Source: Lyophyllum atratum (taxonomy: Eukaryota > Basidiomycota > Agaricomycetes > Agaricales > Lyophyllaceae). From it: a stretch of DNA of 64,000 bases. Shown here in pieces: positions 14,840-25,710 of this stretch; within the stretch, counting starts at the first letter, position 1; each line of letters opens with the position of its first letter. The DNA is taken from assembly GCA_014905825.1 (NCBI GenBank), contig JACGCN010000003.1, positions 1,240,001-1,304,000 on the forward strand, written 5' to 3'. Both the position numbers and the translations under genes were made by a program. Below the pieces are notes generated by a model that was given only the letters and a program-made list of their open reading frames with translations, was not told the DNA's origin and made no database searches.

Positions 14840-14877
14840 GGAAGTCCAAGATGTCAATTTTTTGCTCGTCTTCGCAA

Positions 14878-14956
14878 GTCCTTGTCGATTAGTGGTTAAA
14901 TCATCTCGTTGTGGCACTGCTCCGAGAAGCCGCAGGCTCGAATCCTGCCAGGGACA
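14878..14956 (+). tRNA. tRNA-His (anticodon GTG) with a short intron
   Basis: The acceptor arms GTCCTTG and CAGGGAC pair, with one G-U, and the discriminator is A. The D arm is GATT...AATC, and the T arm is GCAGG, loop CTCGAAT, CCTGC. The anticodon stem TCTCG/CGAGA encloses 14 nt, twice the normal loop. That fits anticodon GTG at the usual place followed by an intron of about 7 nt after position 37. A- and B-box sequences are present internally, and a T6 run follows directly as a Pol III terminator. The intron boundaries are inferred from folding by eye. Confidence 0.85.
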
Positions 14957-15055
14957 TTATTTTTTGCTGCCCAACGAGGCTTGCTCATTTCAAATCACCT
15001 GTCCTGTAAAGAACGGAGGAACGACTGATTGTGTCTGTCTAGGAGAGACTACCTG

Positions 15056-15363
15056 TCCTATATGTTTACTATGTTTTGCCACTAAGTCTTCAAAGATGAT
15101 ATCTACCTCTGCTCTGTTCCTGCAGCTGTAGTATCCTTTGCAATTCGTGCTATTTCAATTACATATCTGTCCCTAATGCAAGTAGCTGCGGCTCTGATAG
15201 GCAGGAGCCTCTGAACCAGTCCTATGTAGAACCGTCGAGAGCCTATTTATAGACCTGGAATAGGTTGCTAGTGTTTCTTGAGCATCTCCGTATGCAGCGG
15301 CCACGGCTCTCCCATCCAAGACGACAGCTCGGTGTGATCCTTGTATGCATCGTTCGTGTTGGG
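15056..15363. repeat. Direct repeat copy A, derived from the 3' end of the DOPA dioxygenase-like gene
   Basis: About 300 bp closely match 16437-16733 in the same orientation with scattered substitutions. The right edge falls inside the last coding exon of the dioxygenase gene, at the codons for PNTND; the left edge is in its 3' flank. It is therefore a partial copy of that gene's end, not a known transposon. Confidence 0.9.
15268..15363 (-). pseudogene. DOPA dioxygenase-like C-terminal fragment
   Basis: Within repeat copy A the minus strand still reads PNTNDAYKDHTELSSWMGEP and then PWPLHTEMLKKH before a stop. This matches the last exon of the intact gene at 16638-16746. Nothing upstream of the fragment resembles the rest of the dioxygenase, so it is an orphan exon. 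Confidence 0.88.
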
Positions 15364-15574
15364 TAAGCAGCGAGATTGGTGATGGTGACATGGAGAGCAA
15401 AACTCGTGCCATTCATCGGTAGCTTCGTAGCCTGATAGCCTCGTAGCAGTACATAGCGCAATGCTACTTTCATTGTCAACAGAGTGGCACCCTCTCATTC
15501 ATAGCCATGTAAGGATCAGGGGAAAAAAATGAAATCTTCAATCGACGGGAACAAGGGGTATGTAAAAACGATAC

Positions 15575-15630
15575 AAACATTGAGAGTGGACTACGAGAAC
15601 TGACAATTGAGAGTGGACTGCGAGAACTGG
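15575..15630. repeat. Short tandem repeat, unit about 25 bp, two copies
   Basis: The unit TTGAGAGTGGACTRCGAGAA occurs twice in a row with one change, between the two dioxygenase-derived repeats. No coding meaning is apparent. Confidence 0.7.
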
Positions 15631-15706
15631 AGCCGTACTGAGATAGCTGAACTTAAGAAATATATCTTGCAGGTAAAATAGGTGACTTACAGATGTGTTG
15701 CTGACG

Positions 15707-16319
15707 TCAATCGTCAAGGCGGGCACATTCCGTCTTTATCTCGTCTACAACAGCGCGAAGTCGCGTCTCTCCGGCATCCTCCAGCAGATCGCAGTCCCAC
15801 CACTCCCTAGGCGCCACGTCGTTCGTGTGATCAGGGTGACGTGGGATGTGGTGCGGTACAATCAGGGAGTTTTGGTCGTTGAGATCCAAACTATAAAAGC
15901 ACAACTTGGTCCCCATCGCACTGATCGCATGTAGTTTAGGGATGGGACATTGCTCTGTTCATAAACGCGGCTTATGAGCTTGCCTGTTACAGAACATAAT
16001 CATCACTGACCTGAAAGATCCCCAAGGCGCCCTCTGATCCGATCATCTGCTTCCGCCCGGGTGGACTTCAGGCCAAGAGCGGAGGGGGCCTTCAACTCAA
16101 TAATGAGGAGTGGCTTCTTGCGGAGTAGAATCTCGTATGTGACGATGAAATCCGACGCCTTCGAAGACCCGGATTGCAGAAATTGTGGCGCGACAGTGAA
16201 GTCCGAGTCGGGGGGAAGAGGATGTTCAGAAGCTTGTTGTAAGGGCCGTGGAACTCGTTCTCCATGGCGGTCTCAGGAATGCCTTGAAACTGGCGGAGGA
16301 TTTTATTGGACCAAGGCAT
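15707..16319 (-). pseudogene. PD-(D/E)XK nuclease-like basidiomycete protein, frame-broken
   Basis: The protein starts MPWSNKILRQFQGIPETAM and runs through NEFHGPYNKLLNILFPP. In a second frame it continues with ASDFIVTYEILLRKKPLLII and ELKAPSALGLKSTRAEAD. After an intron (acceptor near 15987) it ends with GTKLCFYSLDLNDQ and PREWWDCDLLEDAGETRLRA. The aspartate of ASDF followed by the E-x-K of IELK fits the catalytic core of the PD-(D/E)XK fold, known from restriction enzymes and many fungal proteins of unknown role. One frame break falls at a run of six G (plus strand, 16210-16215). A second is needed near 15950. It sits between two direct repeats of the neighbouring gene. Function is inferred from the motif only. 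Confidence 0.7.
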
Positions 16320-16436
16320 GGTGGGACGATGGTGAGAGGTTGATAGATGTAAGGGGTGGCTGTTCACGCCCGTTGTTTCTTAGTGTTTTACTGAGCAATC
16401 CGGACATGATTCTACGTCGTCGACTTCTCAAAGGTA

Positions 16437-16733
16437 TCCTGTATGTTTACTATGTTTTTACACTAAGATTATATCTAGCTCTGCTTTGTTCCTGCAGCTG
16501 TGATATCCTTTGCGATTCGTGCTATCTCAATTACATATCTGTCCCTAATGCAAGTAGCTGCGGCTCTAACAGGCAGGAGCCTCTGAACAGTCTTATGTAG
16601 AACCATCTGGAGCCTATTTAGAGACTTGGATAGGATCCTACTGTTTCTTCAGCATCTCCGTATGCAGCGGCCACGGCTTTCCCATCCAAGACAACAGCCC
16701 GGTGTGATCCTTGTATTCATCGTTCGTGTTGGG
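16437..16733. repeat. Direct repeat copy B (native copy)
   Basis: This partner of copy A covers the last exon and 3' flank of the intact DOPA dioxygenase-like gene. Because the gene continues beyond this edge here but not at copy A, B is the original and A the derived copy. Confidence 0.88.
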
Positions 16734-17643
16734 ATGTATAAGCACTCTACACACCTCACACAATCAAAAATAGATTCTTGAGACGTATCAATCGAGGAAG
16801 AACGAAGAAACAGCGAAGTCGACGCGCTGCATGGGAAAGTGAATGTCAAAGACTCTTGTCTTCGTCCGCAGAGCGCATACATTCTCCCATGGTATGAGGT
16901 TCTAAACTTCCATGGTTCGCATGCCTAGGTATGCGCTGTTTCTCCAATATATAGGAAAGCCACCTTCCGTCATGTATCACACCAGGGTGGATATGAGAGA
17001 AGCATGGGGGAGCGTTCGAACGGCCAAAGGTAACAAGAAGAAGAGAAATCACGTACGAGCATGGTCCTCGATTGACTGTGAGCCAGGAGAACAGTGCCCC
17101 CGTCTGATGGGGCGTGAACGTATTCACTTCGAACATCGCCGTCGGATGCGGACCTGCGTGTCCACGCGTCTCGCTTAGCGCTTCGGAAGAGAAGCAGAAA
17201 GAACTCACCCACTGGTTTTTCCCAGAACTTATATATCCGTAGCTGCTATTTTCGCGGGACCGCGACGGGGGTGCGAATGAGATTTGCATTCGTCGAAGGG
17301 GGTGGAGTGCATAGAAACGGGTTCTTACCTCTGGAAACTCTCGCCTAATTTGTTCATGCAGCTCTCGCGCGTACATCAGATCGCTCTCGACTGTATGCAT
17401 ATAGTAAACTAAGAAATTCGAATAGGAGTTAGTCAGTCAGGGTTTTCTTGGCCACCTAAATCGATGCTCACTATGGAAATCAAATCCATTATTGGAAGAG
17501 TCGATAGGTGGTGGGAATTCGTCGTATGCGGGGGACTTGACGTTCGCGGGAGGGTTATAGAGGGACTTCCCATCTGCATTGACGAGATCGGGTAGAGGTT
17601 CAGCATTCTCGTATCCGTCGAGCGGGGATTTCCAATTGGGCAT
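16638..17643 (-). CDS. DOPA 4,5-dioxygenase-like protein
   Basis: This is a small extradiol-dioxygenase-family protein, 163 residues in five exons: 16638-16746, 17057-17153, 17209-17242, 17330-17408 (left edge 17329 by frame) and 17472-17643. Key stretches are GFDFHIYYMHTVESD near residue 56, a conserved His-x-Tyr site. FWEKPVGPHPTAMFEVN follows mid-protein, then WLTVNRGPCSVLIHPNTN and the end YKDHTGLLSWMGKPWP. In fly agaric a relative converts L-DOPA to betalamic-acid and muscaflavin precursors; most fungal homologues have no proven substrate. The last intron (16747-17056) is 310 nt, about six times the local norm. A 3' fragment of this gene is duplicated upstream at 15056-15363. Confidence 0.88.
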
Positions 17644-18535
17644 AGCGAGCCTTATGATAGTTGAGACGGTGTCTGAAGACTGAAGCTAGTTATACGATCT
17701 TGGGCAAAGGCTTGGTAAGGCACCAGGTGGTTTGTCAGTCTTGATGACAGGAGCTTTACAACTTTACTTGTCACTGGTGCTCGCGATCAGCTCACAAAGG
17801 AAGAACCTTAGGATGGTTGAATGATGCGTATATGGCCAACACCCCGCAGCGAGATTGACGCGAAATATATCCTTTTATATGTGGAGATTTGTAGATACGC
17901 GGGTTACTAGGTGATAAGGAGAGACATACGAATGTCGCTCCATCATGTCAAGTCTGTAATTTTTGATGTCGATGGTGTTGTGATGGCAGGTACATAGTAC
18001 TTCGAGGTCAATTGCAAACACAATCTCTGGTATGCAGGCATAAGGGAGAGAAGCGTAGGAGTAGTCGATACCTGGAGTGGGCGACTCGGACCGTGTTGAC
18101 TGGGTTGGGTAGGGAGCGAGACGGCCATCTGGCGGGAATCGAAAAGGCAACAGACGGACACATGCCAGCCCTGGAAGGAAGACAGATGACGATATGAGAC
18201 GTATGTTGAGGGACAGATTCGCCAGATGCTGATGGGAACTGAGCTTCTGATCTGCAGCGGCGTGGGCTGGGGTGGGAGCCGGGAGGATAGAGGCAGCTGT
18301 GGACGACGAGCAGGACAGGAGCGGGACCTGTGTCGTGGCGTACAAAGGGGGATAGAATGGCGGGAAAAATGGGTGGAAAAGGTAAAATAAACTAGACCAG
18401 ATCGGAACAATGTGAAATGGGCATCAAAGATGCATGGACGGGGTGGAAGGTTGGAAAAAGGCTGTAGTCTCGTCGTAACTCACTCTCTCATCCTCGTTAT
18501 ATCGATTTGCTCGCGCTCGCTGTCTCTTTCTGTTC
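17644..18535. promoter_or_regulatory. Divergent intergenic region
   Basis: This stretch separates the dioxygenase start (-) from the RING-PH-VWA gene start (+) and must carry both promoters. Long open frames here show no domain and have low-complexity composition. I see no convincing gene. Confidence 0.4.
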
Positions 18536-21500
18536 ATGCGATCAGCTTCCAACAGCAGCTGGATCTCGAGAAGCCATCGCGACTCGCCCACCCCGTCCGA
18601 TCATTCCAACAAGTCTCATCAACAACCTTTGACTCCCACCTACACCGCCCCTCGTCTCGCACCCCTTCCCCCTGGTGCCGCCAACACCTCCAAGTCTACT
18701 ACCTTCAAAACCCTCCAGTCCGTCTTTCGCAAGCCGAACCGAGCTCCGTCCGTCCACTCCGCCTATTCCACCTCCACCGCTGCCTCCAGCGAAAACCACA
18801 CCTCGCATCCTTATTCGGCAATGCACGTAGCTCCACTCCCTGTCGTTTCCGCGAGCCAGTCCGTAGACGATGAGGCAGAGTGCCCTGTCTGTCTGGAGCC
18901 CCTCAGCTTCAGTTTCCGTCTGCCAGGCGAGAAGCCGCACATCGTTCCCGAGTGTGGACACGCCCTTCATGAGGTCCGTAAATTAAATGACGTTGATGAT
19001 TTCCTCTCATCGTCCGTCAGGCGTGCTTTACGGCTGTCTATGGTCCACCGCCAAACCAAGGTCGCAACACCATCCCCAGGAAAACTAACCTCGGAGTTTG
19101 CGGGGTATGTCGACGGCCCATGAAGGTTGGGGATGGCGATGGTGGAAAATCAAACAGTTCGTCGTCGACCTCATCATATCTCGCTTGCGTGGTCTTACCC
19201 TCCCCTGTACAGAACTCGCTGCTCTAACAGGCATGGGAGATAGTAAGGCGGCCCCTCTATATCCGGGACGCGATACCCCCACCATGAGTCGTCGTGGCCC
19301 CGTCACACCATACAATCCGAACGATGACGATCCCATAGAGACCACCGGTTCCGTCAAATCGGGCCCAAATGGCGAGCACTCCCAGTACATCGTCGCGCCG
19401 TCGATTCAAGTCCGACCCGAGTTCTCGTCTCTGACACGTACAAACGACTTGACTCAACCCTTGACCTGCATTGTTGTCATCGAACTGCCGGGCAAACGGA
19501 TAGCCGGCAGCACCCCAGGGCCTGTCATGAACGATAATTATGCACGGAATACGGGCAGCCATTCTCGACATGACGCCAACTCTGGTCATTCGAGTCCACA
19601 CCCAGATCATGCATCGCAGACGCGACAACGGCAACAGCAACATCACCATCAGCCAGAACAAGATATGTCCCCTCGCCCATACCAAAACCACTCATTAGGA
19701 CCCCCACATGATCAGTACGCCTCAGCATCTTCCAACGGACATGATTCCTATGTCCCAGACAACATCATTCATCACGACGAAGACTCCCCCTTCAATGCCA
19801 TCACGGAGGATCTCAGGAACCGCATTATCGACTGGAAAGGTCATCCTCTCTCAGACCTTGGACCGTTACAGATGTACGACCTCTTGTCGGTCCGGCGGGA
19901 CGCAGCGATCCGGGAATTCTACGTTTATCTATTCAAAGAAGCCATCATTTGCGTTGTCGAGGAAAAGAAGCGTGGGCTAGGACGTCTACTCTCCAATGCC
20001 TCTGGCTTTACGGATCCCGGATCAACGATGTCCTCTTCAAGCCAGTCCAAGGGTGTTCTGCGCTTGAAGGGCAGGATCTACGTCCGGCACATCAAGCACG
20101 TCACCGCGACCTCCGCTGCTGGCGAGATGAGCCTTACCATCGACATGGAAGACGAGCTTGCATCGTTCATCCTTATCTTCAAAGAACGGTCGTCCCTGGA
20201 ATCCTGGAGAAGCAACATTCAAGCACTCGTCAATATGTTCCAGAATCAAAACGGTGCCCCGCAGCCACCGCCGGATCCACGGGTACCGAATATGGAGGAG
20301 TTTGGAGGGAGCCAAAAAGCCATGCGCATGCTGAGCGGCAGCACACAGACAACGGTCAGTACGGTGGACAGCCTGCTGAACGGCTCATCCCGGTCCACGC
20401 TCTCCTCTTCCACATCACATGGCTCAATGCCGCAACGGCATCAGATGAACTCCAACAAACTCACGACGCTCGGCGAAGACGACGAACTCAGCAACTACGA
20501 GTCTCCGACTTCTCTGGTGACACCATACACGTCTTCGGGACCTTCCAACTCCCTCACACCCGTGCTCCACCCGCCTCTCGACCTTATACTCGTCATTTCT
20601 ATGCCTCCGCCATCCGCGGTGCCTAGCACTGCCCAACTAAAGGTGCGCGTCATCCGTGCCACTCTTGACTTCCTTCTTGCGTCACTAGCGAAGAAGGATC
20701 GGTTGAGTCTGGTCACGTTCGAAGTTGGAACCGCAGGAAGAGTCAGGAAGACGCCGTTCTTGAGCCCAGGAAAGGCGCAGAGTCGGGCGAGGCTGGAAAA
20801 GTTCATCGACGAGCTTGGCGTCAGGATGGAAGAGCACCAGGACGATTTTCTCGTGAGGGGCTCCAAGGACGAAAAGACAGACGTGGTCACTGCAGTCAAT
20901 CATGGTTCGTGTATGCCCCGATCCTTGCTACACATTTCGCTCATAGTGTTCATCACTCCAGGACTTGATGTTGTTCTGCAACGGAAAGCGCGTAACCCAG
21001 TCTCGGGCATGATCTTGGTCAGCGATGCGTCGGACAGCACGAGGCGCGCTCAAATGGATCTCGTTCTGGCTCGCGCGGAGGCCGCCAACGTACCTATTCA
21101 CTCATTCGGCTACGGCCGCTCACACGATCCTGCGTCTCTTTGGCTCATGTCAAAACCACACAAGCGGCACGTACACCTTTGTCAAGGATTGGTATGATCT
21201 GCGTGATTGCGTTGCGGGATGCGTGGGCGGAATGATGTCGATCGGGCTGCTTAATATGAAGCTTCATATGAAAGTCGTTGATGGGCATCGCTTCCGGATC
21301 CGCAAGGTCTCCGGAGGGCCATCTTCGATTCTTGCTTCGGACGGCCAGAATGTGGACGTCGATGTTGGTGAACTGCGATATGGCGAGCGCAAGGAGATGC
21401 TCATCGAGCTCGAGCTTGATAACGCGGACATGCAGAAGTCTGCTGCCCATTTCCGCCGCGGCAACGGCAACGGACGCCACATGAATGCCACTGACCACTT

Positions 21501-22227
21501 TGTGCAGAGCATGGGTCTGGATGCGCTGGCCATCGATGACAACGATTTCACGGAGGGGATGATGGATCGTATGATCGACGAGGTGCCTGTCATCGAAGTC
21601 GATGGATCCTTCTTCGATCCTGCTGCTACCAAGAACGTCACGCGTCTCGCCCACCCCGTGCTCCTCACCGTCACTCTCCTGCCCATGTCGAACAATTCGC
21701 GCCCGCCATCTACCGTCTCCGATCCTGTGATAGTCCGCCGGCGAATGGAGCTTCTCGCCTCTGATATGATCACCCGTGCTCTCGTACTAGTATCAAGAAG
21801 GAACTTCCCACAAGCACAGAAAATCATGGGAGAGACCAAGCGGATCCTGCAGACCGTGCTCCAGACCATATCACGGTCACTTCCTCCATCCAACGCCAAC
21901 GGCGGGACTGTCCGCAACCGCAAGGAGATTCTGACGCTGTCCGCCGTCCGGGCAATGCAAGCCATACTGCAGGACTTGCAGGTGCTCTCGGAGGCATTAG
22001 ACGATAACGTTGAGCTCTTCGCGCATGATCAGCGCAATTTCGGTGCACAACAGGTACGTCTTCATCACATCTCATTATTCCACATTAGCTCATACTTGTT
22101 TTAGGCCATGATTCTTCGTGACCAGAAGAGTTGGAGTGGTCGAAGTGCAACCGAGCGATTATTTTGGACAACGGACAATTCAATAGAGCTGGTCTCTCGC
22201 AGTACTGATTGGGTGGCGCGTGAGTAA
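18536..22227 (+). CDS. RING-H2 / PH / VWA protein (Far1/Ste5-type architecture), with a frameshift
   Basis: The protein is about 1,150 residues. Near residue 115 a RING begins with ECPVCLEPLSFSF and VPECGHALHEACF and ends with CGVCRRPM. Near 415-530 a PH-like domain runs from REFYVYLFKEAIICVVEEKK to SSLESWRSNIQALVNMFQNQ. From about 645 there is a von Willebrand A-like domain (LDLILVISMPPPSA, DRLSLVTFEV, GMILVSDASD, HSFGYGRSHDPASLW). RING-PH-VWA in this order is the layout of the yeast mating scaffolds Far1 and Ste5, so a role in pheromone MAPK signalling is a reasonable inference, not proof. Introns include about 18974-19021, one near 19175-19232 with an unclear donor, one near 20908-20961, and one at about 22053-22104. 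At 21152-21155 a run of four A shifts the frame inside the VWA domain; with three A it would read on as SNHTSGTYTFVKDW. Confidence 0.82.
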
Positions 22228-23115
22228 TGTGGTGCCCCCTTCCGTCCCTCCTTCCTCCCCACATTTTTCTTATCTTGGCGCCGCTCGCGTATGCATATTC
22301 TTGTTATTATGCTGTTGAGCATAGGCTCTGGCTCTCACTCTCCCTTTATTATATTTTTTTCACTTCCTGGACCGCTTTCTATATGGTAATCACTCCTTCC
22401 CAGCATCTTTGGAACCCACTAGTGTGTAATATGGTTTTCGGTGTTGATATGAGTTTCGTCAACACTGATCAATATATATCTGATTCTCCCCCTGCCATAA
22501 TCCATGGTTTATCTGCGAAGTCGATCGACCACATCGTTTTTCAGATATGATGTTGTCCTTCTGCAAGATTACGGCGGGGTCCACAAAGATGGTCATGTTC
22601 TATGATGACATGCCTTTGTATCGATGTGTACCGTTCTGAGATATGCTGCATCTTGAGCTTTGGCGGGCAATGCCGAACTGTAAGCCTTGCATGACATCAA
22701 AGTTATCATTGTGTTGGAAATCTGATTATCTGCAAAGAATGGAGTGGGGAGATAGGCGACAAATCCAAGGCTTTCGAGGATATAGACAGGCATTCATAAA
22801 ATAATATAGGAGATGCCCCTGGAACACGATAGTGATGTAAAAATATGAGTGTTAGATGTGCAGCTGACATGATTGCGCCACCAAATCGCATTACATCCCG
22901 CCATTGGATATTGGAGCCACACGATGATCAATACCAGTGCGTCAATTCCACCACACGAGGCTGCACCCGTTCAAGGGGATGCACTATGATAAGACAATCC
23001 AATGAAAAGGGGAGCCGATGCAGGGCTCCGCACGGCGCTTACTACCACTATTGTGGCGCGTTCCGCAGACATCGGGGCTTGGTCCATAGATTCGAAGAAC
23101 TTCTCCTATAACGCA
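22228..23115. other. Intergenic region without a clear gene
   Basis: This lies between the RING-PH-VWA stop and the secreted-protein promoter. Open frames on both strands are short and carry no recognisable domain. The first part is T-rich and probably 3' flank. Confidence 0.5.
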
Positions 23116-23124
23116 TATATAAAA
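23116..23124 (+). promoter_or_regulatory. TATA box of the secreted-protein gene
   Basis: TATATAAAA lies 107 bp upstream of the ATG at 23223, with pyrimidine-rich sequence in between, as in strongly expressed fungal promoters. Confidence 0.6.
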
Positions 23125-23222
23125 CTTTCCTTTCTGCCACGGCTAGCACTCTCTTCATTCCTAAACCAAACTCTGTGCCACCCAAAGAAAACCCCAAAGC
23201 ACGTACACGACATCTCTCGAGA

Positions 23223-23655
23223 ATGAGGGTGGGCATCGTCTAGCTTGACGTCTGTTAAAGGCGACTCAGCCTTATATTCAGCAGTTCCCTGCGGTCCGAC
23301 TTACTCTTTGCCTCATCGCATTTGCCGGCCTGAATGCTGCAAGTGTTCCCAAACTTACGGAAGTCCTTAAAGGTAGTACTGCTTCTGCTATCAACAAACG
23401 CGTATGTTCCTCGTTCAAGGCCCCCGCTGCACCTAGCTAACATTCAAAGCCGAGCAGGCCTGCAACCTTAACACTCCCTGCCAGATCATCCCCGGCCACC
23501 GGCCCTCACTTGGACTATTCTGCGGCACCGACGGGCCCAACGGCCCTTGCAAAACGGGTTATGTCTATCAGTGTGGCCCTATTCGTTGCTGCGAGTACGG
23601 CCCACGGACCTCCTGTTACGTCTGCAACATGTTGTCGTGCGCGACAGGGACATAG
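23223..23655 (+). CDS. Small secreted cysteine-rich protein with Kex2 site
   Basis: The protein has 108 residues in three exons: 23223-23228, 23282-23401 and 23455-23655. The first exon holds only two codons (ATG AGG). The spliced N-terminus MRQFPAVRLTLCLIAFAGLN is a typical signal peptide. A short propeptide ends in NKR, a Kex2-type dibasic site, followed by a mature part starting QACNLNTPCQ. That part has ten cysteines in about 66 residues, including a RCC pair and CYVCNMLSC near the end. It fits fungal small secreted proteins acting in the wall, in competition or in plant interaction; no family was recognised. Splice sites are GTGGGC...TTCAG and GTATGT...CCGAG. A TATA box precedes it. Confidence 0.78.
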
Positions 23656-23885
23656 ACCCAATTGTGCTTAAGTTGTGACCTAGTAGGGGCACAAGTTGGG
23701 TTGGCAAGGCTCCGGGTTGCGTTGGAAGGAACAGCAAACACATCTTTCCTCTCATGATTAATGTATTTCTTATTGCGTGGACCCTTTGTCCGAACCCTTG
23801 AAGTCGCGTGCCATATTTTTTCTATCCCAAGAACTTTCGAGAAAGCAACCTGTCGCGATGCTTCCTCAACATGTCAACTCGTACC

Positions 23886-25710
23886 TCAAATGTTAAGTTT
23901 GCTTCCCGGAAGATCAATGACTGACCGACCAGGTTGAAAGTGCAGATGCTTCTTGACTATATGGCCCTTCTGCGTAATGATTAAACGGCGCGGCGCAGAG
24001 GTATAGTCCCGTTCGATGATATACGAGCGGATCCTCCGGACAGAGGCTTTTCCACCCATCTCCCATTGCAAAAAGTCTCGGATGGCAAGATCTTGCAATT
24101 TAGGATTTTCTTTGGCCACAAGGATGGCACCCTGGTTGAGCTGTTTGTCTGTTATGAATCCAGCCACTGAACAGGACAAAAGGTTATGGCTTTGCCGGAG
24201 CCCTGCAGAAAGGTCACCCTATGGCATGTAAAGCTTTATAAGATATTCGGAGCGTATTGAAAGCGCGACTTACGAGAGCTATCGGTCGGTTTGTAGTCAG
24301 CTGGAGATGGCGTAGCTTGGGCAAGTTGGATACCGACAGGCTACAAGCAGCTGTCTCGAGGGGGTCTCTCAGGAAGTTTAGAAACCGGAGTTCGATACGA
24401 AGAGAAAGGAGAGATGGCAGAAAGCCAAGAGCTCCAAAGTCTTCTGGGGTCGATTCCACATAACTCGTGAGTGTCAGATTTTGTGGGGAAGACAAGCTCG
24501 CTTGAGCCATCTGTCGCCTTACCCCACTAAATGTGCGGAGATGTGGGAGCACTGCCGACGAGTACGCTGCGAACTCATGAATATTGAGCATCCTAGGCGA
24601 AAGGGACAAGCCCTCCAACGCGCTATGCCTCGCTAGAAAGTCGGGGATGTCAAGTGGAAGTTGGCTAGCGTGGTCGAAGTGGTTTGAGAAGTTACCGGTC
24701 GCCAATAGCTGTAGCTTGGGCCATCGACCTGAAAGCAGCTTACGAATATCCCAGGTTGGGCGTCCATGATAACTACCGTCTATGTTCGAGCGTCCAAGAT
24801 GGCCGCCGTCGATAGTCAACTCCTTGAGGTCCGGAGATCCGATTATCAGTATGTTCCATAGCCTATCTGGGAGCGCGCTCATTTCCGCAGCTAACGAGAG
24901 GTGTTAGTGCGAGTGCTAGCTCGGTCGGCGTATCAACTTACATCGCCAGGGTCCAGTATGTGGCTCAAGCGTAAGAGAAAATCCCACAAGGTCACGAAAA
25001 GCGAACAACTGGGATATGGAGTTGTCAGAGGCTAGCAAGAATGGTGAACAACGTTGAAGTACATTCGATGTCTCTTCAACCTCACTCCCGATAGTCGTCC
25101 CAACGTCACGCAAACTCGCGCAACTAGTGTGAATTCGTGGTTTAACTCAAGGCTTGATCACATAGATTGAGAGACCTAACCATCGTTGCAGCGTCAACCA
25201 CAGAGAATCCGTGAGTGCCTGCTCTCCCTCCCATCTAAACTTTCGCAAGGCCTTGAGACCGCCTGCAAGTGCTATGAGCTCAATCACAGCAGCTACCCAG
25301 GATTCATCGATAGGATCCTCGATCTGACAGTTGATCCATCGAGGTGGGCGGTTAAGTCGAACTATAAGCTCTCTGGTGAACTGGGTAAGATCAGGTCGCG
25401 ATTTTAATGCCTTGAGGGTGTCCTTGCAGCTTTTATTTGTCCGGAGGTCTAGAGTTCCGTATAAAAATGGGAGCAGCATGTGATGCAACTCCATGGCACT
25501 GTTTGAATAATGAGCATCATCATGCACACGACATGCGAGTTCAACGCACCGTTAGGCTGAGGTTCAGCGTTGCTGAAAGAGGTAGATGGCTCCCAATCTC
25601 GGAAAATACGTCAAGGGGAAGATTTAGCTTTGGGTCTGCATTTGCCGTTCGCTGTGGGCGAGGAGTATTTTTCTCAAACCTTCCTTTTGTAGAATGGTAG
25701 AAATATTTCA
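23886..25710 (-). CDS. F-box protein of the basidiomycete LRR-like type
   Basis: The N-terminus contains the F-box-like segment LNLPLDVFSEIGSHLPLS. The next exons carry HHMLLPFLYGTLDLR and long leucine-rich stretches (PDLKELTIDGGHLG; LPHLRTFSGVRRQM; LPSLLSLRIELRFL; LPKLRHLQLT) typical of the large Agaricomycete F-box families. The protein ends DLPGSKLNI. Introns lie near 24180-24213, 24883-24940, 25090-25150 and 25500-25560; exact joins are uncertain, especially after the F-box. The ATG at 25710 is preferred to one at 25771 because it is closer to the F-box. Such proteins act as substrate adaptors for SCF ubiquitin ligases; the target is unknown. Confidence 0.75.

Noticed and set aside
15707..15916. 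Minus-strand frame as a separate small gene
   Set aside because: It is the last exon of the nuclease-like pseudogene; splice sites and content match the upstream part.
16846..17400. Continuous 184-residue minus-strand frame as a gene of its own
   Set aside because: It reads through three introns of the DOPA dioxygenase-like gene; the conserved protein appears only after splicing.
18412..18873. Upstream ATG at 18412 as start of the RING-PH-VWA protein
   Set aside because: It is in a different frame from the RING domain and has no supporting splice.
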